Shown here one piece after another: positions 22,497 to 25,932 of a stretch of 25,932 nucleotides of DNA. The number at the start of each line of letters is the position of its first letter. The first letter of the stretch is position 1. The position numbers and the translations under genes were made by a program. Source of the DNA: a bacterium (GTDB lineage Bacteria; Zhuqueibacterota; Zhuqueibacteria; Oleimicrobiales; Geothermoviventaceae). The DNA is taken from the NCBI GenBank assembly GCA_028275345.1, contig JAPWUV010000016.1:1-25932 (forward strand). Direction: 5' to 3'. The notes under the pieces were generated by a model that was not told the origin of the DNA, made no database searches, and saw only the letters and a list, made by a program, of their open reading frames with translations.

Positions 22497-22733
22497 GGGG
22501 GGATGCAGGATCCCCCCTTCAAAAATCGCAAAACGAAGTTCGCATGTACTATACACAGATCATCCGGATCCCCCGGAGGGGGATATCCCCATCCCCCCCT
22601 GGGGGATCCAGGATCCCCCCGGGGGGGATCCGCGGCGTACAGTACATGTACCCGCGTCCAAGAGCGTTTTTTGAGGGGGGGATCTGGCATCCCCCCCGCA
22701 AAATAAAACATCCCCCCGTTTTTCGGGGGTTTT
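22497..22733. repeat. Array of G-run/C-run palindromes (candidate origin or binding locus)
   Basis: At least five inverted repeats share the arm (G)GGGGGAT / ATCCCCC(C): 22497-22517 (5-nt spacer GCAGG), 22568-22584 (3-nt spacer), 22591-22607, 22613-22629 (spacer of one base) and 22675-22697 (9-bp arms around CTGGC). A sixth, C5G/CG5 with a TTTTT loop, ends the array at 22713-22729. A related C/G stem (22467-22499) precedes it. Between them lie AT-richer pieces and the 10-bp palindrome GTACATGTAC (22642-22651). Such clustered palindromes next to a replication operon suit an origin, an initiator- or partition-protein site, or repressor sites. They could instead be transposon-end hairpins. Confidence 0.7.
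22713..22733 (+). terminator. Terminator-like hairpin at the end of the palindrome array
   Basis: CCCCCG, a TTTTT loop and CGGGGG are followed by TTTT on the plus strand. No credible plus-strand gene ends just upstream, so it may stop an RNA made from the palindrome or repeat region, or insulate the array. Confidence 0.45.
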
Positions 22734-22897
22734 CGCCATCGTTAGAGTGCGCCAACGGAATCGGTGGGTGGGTTCCTTTCGTGGCGCTGAAGGGGCGGGA
22801 TTTCCTTGTGATTTGCGCGGAAGTCTCCGGATGCCGTGCGGGAGTTTCTGCGCCGGAATGGGTTCGAGTGGAACGCCGTGGCGCGCCGCGGGTGGAA

Positions 22898-23199
22898 CGC
22901 AAACGCCTGAAAGCGGTTTGTCTGCTTCGCTCCACAAGGGGAGATCCTCAGCCGATTCCCGCGGGCGGCGAGCAAATCGGGAGCGGTGAAAGCCAGGCCA
23001 CACAGCCCGAAGTCACAATTCGACTCGAACGGGCTGACCGCCCTGAACGGCCCTACTGGTGGATCCCCGGGAAGTCACAATCGTGGAGATCCATCTGATG
23101 GTGGAGCGGACAAGATCCAGCCCACGAGCCATGGGCCGATGAAGCGGGAAGCAGTCCATCATGGGTTTCGCCCAAGCGGGTGGAATGAATGACGATGCG
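22898..23199 (+). repeat. Repeat copy B: solo omega-RNA-like scaffold, inverted relative to tnpB
   Basis: On the plus strand this region repeats the 3' end of the tnpB element (copy A, minus strand) in order, in shared blocks: CGACTCGAACGGGCTG (23021-23036), AACGGCCCTAC, TCCCCGGGAAGT, GTGGAGATCC, CGATGAAGC, then a terminal hairpin and the end AATGACGATGCG. The hairpin TTTCGCCC-AAGC-GGGTGGAA (23166-23185) differs in sequence from that of copy A but still pairs through G-U, which argues for a conserved RNA structure. No tnpB precedes it. The sequence just after the end (CCATGGAACCGGAACCC) differs from that after copy A, as expected if it is a separate guide. It ends 35 bp before the start of the plus-strand gene at 23235. 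Confidence 0.7.
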
Positions 23200-23234
23200 C
23201 CATGGAACCGGAACCCAAATCAGGAGGTGTGGAG

Positions 23235-23720
23235 ATGAGCCAAACCACCATCCCCATCGTGCGATCCCGACGTGGCCTCCCATGCCTCTGGGAGGAAGGG
23301 GGCGGGTTTACGAACACCGGGCGGGCGACCATCATCGCCGACTCGCGAGGACGACGGAAGCGCCCGATTTACATCCGCGGCAGTGGGAAGTTGTCCTGCG
23401 AGCAACATGCCCTGATCCCCATCGAGGTGGGGGACATCGTGGTCAAGGCGTCCCTGGTGTCTCACCAAGATGGTTTCAAGGCCCTTGGGGACCCCGCCCC
23501 CGCACCAGGTCGGGAGCTCGCCGCATCGCCGGCCTCCCCCAGTCCCCCGCGACCAGAACCGGTCTCAGGGGAGAGAGGTCCCGGAAGGACCTCCCCAGGA
23601 TCGGCTCGACGAGGGCGGCGCGGACGACTTCCCAGCCGCTTCGCCGGGCCGAAGCCCGGCCCCTCACCGGCTCCTTCCGTTCTGCAACGCATCGTCATTT
23701 ATTTCACCCGCCTAGGGTGA
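23235..23720 (+). CDS. Hypothetical protein between inverted repeats, 161 aa as read
   Basis: The start MSQTTIPIVRSRRG follows CAGGAGGTGTGGAG, a convincing ribosome-binding site. The first 95 or so residues look like a real beta-rich domain (GGGFTNTGRATIIADSRG, KRPIYIRGSGKLSCEQHA, VGDIVVKASLVS). The rest is Pro/Ser/Arg/Gly-rich, and the final 13 or so codons are the right end of the tnpB element. Without the element the frame would run antisense into the zinc-ribbon gene, so the true C-terminus is uncertain and the tail may not be coding. Hairpins at 23575-23593 (GAGGTCC-CGGAA-GGACCTC) and 23643-23660 lie within it. The family is not recognised. Confidence 0.5.
   Translation: MSQTTIPIVRSRRGLPCLWEEGGGFTNTGRATIIADSRGRRKRPIYIRGSGKLSCEQHALIPIEVGDIVVKASLVSHQDGFKALGDPAPAPGRELAASPASPSPPRPEPVSGERGPGRTSPGSARRGRRGRLPSRFAGPKPGPSPAPSVLQRIVIYFTRLG
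23643..23660 (-). terminator. Hairpin just after the restored stop of the interrupted zinc-ribbon gene
   Basis: A perfect 7-bp stem GCCGGGC/GCCCGGC has a stable TTCG loop on the minus strand. It starts 3 nt after the TGA (23666-23664) that ends the gene once the tnpB element is removed. No T-run follows, so it is a transcript-end or stability hairpin rather than a textbook terminator. Confidence 0.45.
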
Positions 23721-23950
23721 AACTCATGACGGGTTGCTTCCTGCTTCATCGACCCGTGGCTCGTAGACCGACCCTCGCGGGCCGTTCCGCCGCCAGAGGG
23801 ATCTCCACAGGCGTCACTTCCCGGGGAACTCCCGGTAGGGCCGTTGCGGGTGGCCAGCCCGTTCGAGTCGGGTTCTGGTTTCGAGCTGTGCGGCTTGGTT
23901 TTCGCCGCTCCCAGGCCGCCCACCGCCCGCCCCCTGCCACCGAAGCAGAT
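23688..23950 (-). ncRNA. Putative omega-RNA scaffold (copy A) at tnpB 3' end
   Basis: TnpB proteins use an RNA made from the 3' end of their own gene and the right end of the element, with the flanking DNA as guide. Here the sequence from about ATCTGCTTCG (23950-23941) to GACGATGCG (ending 23688) is repeated in copy B, overlaps the tnpB reading frame, and ends in an 8-bp perfect hairpin TTTCACCC-TAGGC-GGGTGAAA (23722-23702). The guide would begin at 23687 with TTGCAGAACGGAAGG. The RNA itself and its 5' end are inferred. Confidence 0.65.
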
Positions 23951-25375
23951 GATAACAAAAACGGCAACTGCTGTCAACCCCTGGTCGACCGTCTGTTGGG
24001 AGGCTGTTCCGCCGCCCGCGCTTTGCTGAACCCGCATCCGGCTCTGCGAGAGCCGGAGGGATTCCCGCGCTCGCTTCAGCTCGGCTCGAAGGGCGTTTCG
24101 CTTCGGCTTGCTCTTCTCGCCCTTCAGCCGCTCCCGCAATTCTGTGATCCGATCCATCCAGTAGGCCGTCGCATACTCCAGGAACGCTCCGTCCTGCAGC
24201 AGGCGCTCGTAATGCGCCGGCAGGCGCTCCTCGAAACCCAGGGCGCGGCGGGCGATCACCAGCGCCGCCGCCCGATCCTTGTCCAGCAGGAACTGGGGCG
24301 CATACTTCAAGGACCCGATGATCGACGTGTAAGCGGGGCTCACCTCGATGACCTCAATGCCTTCCCGCCGGGCCAGGATCTGGATCTTCTCCCCCAGGCT
24401 ACGGGGTGCCCATTGGCCGAGCTTCCGCCGAAGGCCAGGCCTTCCATCCCCCCGCTGGCCCCGCGGGATCCCCTTCAGGCGCTCCAGGGCGATCGCCTTC
24501 CCTTTCGCCTTCGCCAGGCGGATCACCTCATAGGCGGCCAGCCACAGCCGGCGCTCCCGCTCCGCCTTGCGCAGGCCCTCCATCCCGGTTAAGGGGATGG
24601 CCCCGTGGGCGAGAAGGTTCCCATCCGGCGAGGCCTCCGCCCAGGCCAGATGGTGCGGGAAGGCGTTGAGGTCAATCCCGATCACCCCCTGATCCCGGGT
24701 GACGGAAACCGGGGGAAGATCCTCCTCGAAGGCGATGAACGCATAGACCTGGCCTTCCCGCAGGCGCAGGGTCACCGTGTAGGGGAACCACTCCCCCGTT
24801 GCTTCGGCTTGGGCCAGGCGGGCGAGAAGCCGGTTCCACCTGTCCTTCTCCCGCTTCGCCTTCCGGATCACCTCGGCGCGAACCCACCGCCGATCTCCCA
24901 CATTGATCCGCAGGAAGAGGCGGCTTCCCTCCCACTCCAGGCGCAGGTTCTGGTTGCCCCGGCTGCCTTTCTCCCCCACGGCAAACAGTAGCCCCTGCCG
25001 CCGCTCCCGCCATTCCCGCTTCAGCTCCGCCCGGCGCTTCCCCGAAAGATGCCTCCGCTTCAGTTGCTCGAAGAGCCTCCTTCCCCCGAAGACCACCTTC
25101 TTCGGGCTCCGGCCCTGCTCCCGGCAGGCGGAAAGGATGGCCTTCGCCTTCGTCAGGGCACCGTGGGCGTAGCGGGCGTTCAGGCCGAAAAGGGCGGCGA
25201 CGCGCTGGCGGACCTCGTGGTCCTCCATCCCCTCTAGGAGGCGCGAATAGGCGAAGCGCATCGCCGCCGAGAAGCGGCGCATCAGGGAGAGGACCGCCTC
25301 CCGGTCCTCCCGCGTCTCAAAGCGCAGGAGACACTGGAGAGTGATCGTCGCCTTCTGTCGCTTCCTTCGGCCCAT
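23699..25375 (-). CDS. tnpB: TnpB-related RNA-guided nuclease, RuvC-type, lacking the zinc ribbon
   Basis: The protein is 558 aa as read, starting MGRRKRQKATITLQ after a weak AAGGGG site. The N-terminal 220 residues are helical and basic. RuvC-I is GVIGIDLN (D235), RuvC-II is IALERLKG (E298) and RuvC-III is LDKDRAAALVIARR (D367), so all three acidic residues are present. Between II and III the protein reads SPAYTSIIGSLKYAPQ where typical TnpB has TSxxCxxCG and a four-Cys zinc ribbon. This is the zinc-less 'TnpB-related' subgroup. From about residue 450 the sequence is low-complexity and mirrors the repeat of copy B, so the reading frame simply crosses the omega-RNA; the functional protein probably ends before that. 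TnpB nucleases cut DNA next to a short motif under RNA guidance, favouring retention of the element. Confidence 0.88.
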   Translation of the reverse strand: MGRRKRQKATITLQCLLRFETREDREAVLSLMRRFSAAMRFAYSRLLEGMEDHEVRQRVAALFGLNARYAHGALTKAKAILSACREQGRSPKKVVFGGRRLFEQLKRRHLSGKRRAELKREWRERRQGLLFAVGEKGSRGNQNLRLEWEGSRLFLRINVGDRRWVRAEVIRKAKREKDRWNRLLARLAQAEATGEWFPYTVTLRLREGQVYAFIAFEEDLPPVSVTRDQGVIGIDLNAFPHHLAWAEASPDGNLLAHGAIPLTGMEGLRKAERERRLWLAAYEVIRLAKAKGKAIALERLKGIPRGQRGDGRPGLRRKLGQWAPRSLGEKIQILARREGIEVIEVSPAYTSIIGSLKYAPQFLLDKDRAAALVIARRALGFEERLPAHYERLLQDGAFLEYATAYWMDRITELRERLKGEKSKPKRNALRAELKRARESLRLSQSRMRVQQSAGGGTASQQTVDQGLTAVAVFVIICFGGRGRAVGGLGAAKTKPHSSKPEPDSNGLATRNGPTGSSPGSDACGDPSGGGTAREGRSTSHGSMKQEATRHEFHPRRVK

Positions 25376-25421
25376 TGAGGGAGCCCCTTTTCTCAGGGGG
25401 GACTGGATCCCACCTCGATGG

Positions 25422-25932
25422 CAACTCGGCCACCTCGACCAAGATGTATTCGTAGCTTGGAACTGCCCTGGGGACGTCACGCAACGCCAAGGGCTCCTGC
25501 GGGAGCTCCCCTGGGCGGGCGCGCTGGCTCTCATCGGGAGCGCACCCCGTCACCTGGTTGTGGGCCTCCACCACGCGCACCTTGGTGAGCGGGTGCACCA
25601 CCACGCGCCCCATGATGGGGATCCAGAAGCGATCCCCCACCTCCACATGCCCAAGCGGTTTGGTCCCGACCATCCAGCCGCAGAAGACGCAGTGGTCCCC
25701 CGCTGGGCTGTTCACCCATTCCCCGTGGGCCGTGCCGCACTGAGGGCACAGGGCCCCAAAGCGGCGGGCTTTGACCACTTCGCGGCCTGCGGCGGCGTTC
25801 AGCGCGGCGATCGCGGCGCGGATCGGTATGTTGTCGCGCAGGATGGCAACTCCATCTTCGATCTCGATCGTGAACCGGCTTACTTCCCACCACGGAGCCT
25901 TGGGCAACCTTAAGTAGACGATGAGGATGAGC
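25422..25932 (-). CDS. Zinc-ribbon membrane-anchored protein, interrupted by the tnpB element (5' end off window)
   Basis: The frame is open from the right edge and begins inside a hydrophobic segment (LILIVYLRLP). This suggests an N-terminal membrane helix beyond the window; a TTG at 25907 is not a convincing start. A soluble domain follows with a zinc ribbon, CPQCG and CVFCG separated by about 16 residues, then a strand-rich part (VGDRFWIPIMGRVVVHPLTKVRVVEA, in pieces) and YEYILVEVAEL. There the tnpB element begins. The last seven codons, including the stop, are found at 23684-23664 beyond the element, so the original C-terminus was QNGRSR. As it stands, the frame reads through into the element to a stop at 25317, replacing the last six residues by about 35 others. 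Function may survive. The family is not recognised. Confidence 0.65.

Larger units (their letters stand above)
22042..23234. other. Gene-free region with repeats and palindromes
   Basis: This is the only long stretch in the window without a credible gene. Frames here are short, have no ribosome-binding sites and change across the repeats. It holds the replication-operon promoter, repeat copy C, the G6AT/ATC6 palindrome array with a terminator-like hairpin, and repeat copy B, in that order. From 22734 to about 22897 I see nothing specific beyond weak similarity to the sequence upstream of copy C. Confidence 0.7.
23688..25421 (-). mobile_element. tnpB-only IS200/IS605-type element inserted in the zinc-ribbon gene
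   Basis: The ends are inferred from the interrupted host gene. The left flank reads ...GCC GAG TTGC (25430-25421) and the right flank TTGC AGAACGG (23687 on). Joining them at the shared TTGC gives an uninterrupted frame ending VEVAELQNGRSR-stop. The left end is therefore near 25421-25425 and the right end near 23684-23688. Copy B shares the element's right end exactly up to GATGCG, which supports 23688. The element is about 1.73 kb and carries only tnpB plus its right-end scaffold. There is no tnpA (Y1 transposase), as in IS1341-type elements that need a transposase in trans. The left end (25376-25421) contains a C6...G4 stem (CCCCCCTGAGAAAAGGGG). Confidence 0.75.

Noticed and set aside
22497-22733. 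The palindrome array as a CRISPR array.
   Set aside because: Spacing is irregular (roughly 20-70 bp between centres), there are no unique spacers of constant length, and the repeated arm is only 7-9 bp.
22544-23192. Plus-strand open frames through the palindromes and copy B (184 and 68 codons).
   Set aside because: No ribosome-binding sites, composition driven by C/G runs, and the 68-codon frame merely mirrors the translated tail of tnpB because both cross the same repeat.
23540-23670. A possible fourth scaffold copy on the plus strand ending in the hairpin at 23643-23660.
   Set aside because: Only a few short GC-rich blocks resemble copies A and B, and the hairpin is better explained as following the restored stop codon of the zinc-ribbon gene.
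25317-25421. The annotated end of the zinc-ribbon frame (about 35 residues after VEVAEL) as its genuine C-terminus.
   Set aside because: These codons lie in the left end and coding start of the tnpB element; joining the flanks gives a much more natural end.
1-25932. tRNA, rRNA genes or an integrase with attachment sites.
   Set aside because: None was recognised on either strand; the replicon type (plasmid or integrated) therefore cannot be decided from this window.

Overview
The window is GC-rich bacterial DNA, packed almost wall to wall with genes on the minus strand. Nearly every start has a strong GGAGG-type ribosome-binding site, and many neighbours are coupled by 4-nt ATGA/GTGA overlaps (for example at 3506, 4573, 6402, 13318, 17115, 17345, 18989 and 19939). 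The Arg/Leu/Pro-rich, Lys-poor proteins, the high GC and the TnpB and Csm families fit a thermophilic bacterium, perhaps Chloroflexota-like, but this is only a guess from composition. The gene content (own primase, helicase and DNA polymerase, a solitary DNA methyltransferase, many unknown proteins, a transposable element) points to a large plasmid, integrative element or phage-like replicon rather than core chromosome.

Layout, left to right. 1-3859 (minus): a transcription unit that starts at a recognisable promoter near 3.9 kb. It runs through two membrane proteins, an unknown protein, a C5-cytosine methyltransferase and an unknown small protein into a gene that looks like csm2, the small subunit of a type III-A CRISPR effector, cut by the left edge. 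3967-4182 (plus): a lone histone H1-like Lys/Ala-rich protein with its own terminator. 4235-9211 (minus): membrane and secreted proteins, including a membrane-anchored glycoside-hydrolase-like protein and a 16-cysteine secreted protein. 9235-14558 (minus): a run of unrecognised proteins, one of them with a signal peptide, and one probably broken small gene. 14524-22041 (minus): a replication module with a divergent DnaE-type polymerase, two small proteins, an SF2 helicase-like ATPase with a Cys4 cluster, a DnaG-like primase, and two unknown proteins at the head of the operon, downstream of a good promoter at 22070-22098.

22042-23234 is the only long gene-free stretch. It holds an array of G6AT/ATC6 palindromes (a candidate origin or protein-binding locus) between two plus-strand copies of a repeat. 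The same repeat occurs, inverted, at the 3' end of a tnpB gene at 23.7-25.4 kb.

The most informative finding is at the right end. The tnpB element (about 23688-25421, minus strand) splits a zinc-ribbon membrane-protein gene very close to its stop codon. Removing the element restores an open frame ending ...VEVAEL-QNGRSR-stop, followed at once by a hairpin. This fixes the element ends to within a 4-nt ambiguity and identifies the sequence next to its right end, which in TnpB systems serves as the guide of the omega-RNA. The right-end scaffold (copy A) has a second, tnpB-less copy (B, about 22898-23199) with a structurally conserved terminal hairpin and the same 12-nt end, but a different adjacent guide. 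A third, decayed copy (C) lies at 22218-22411. This suggests one TnpB nuclease with more than one guide-RNA scaffold in cis.
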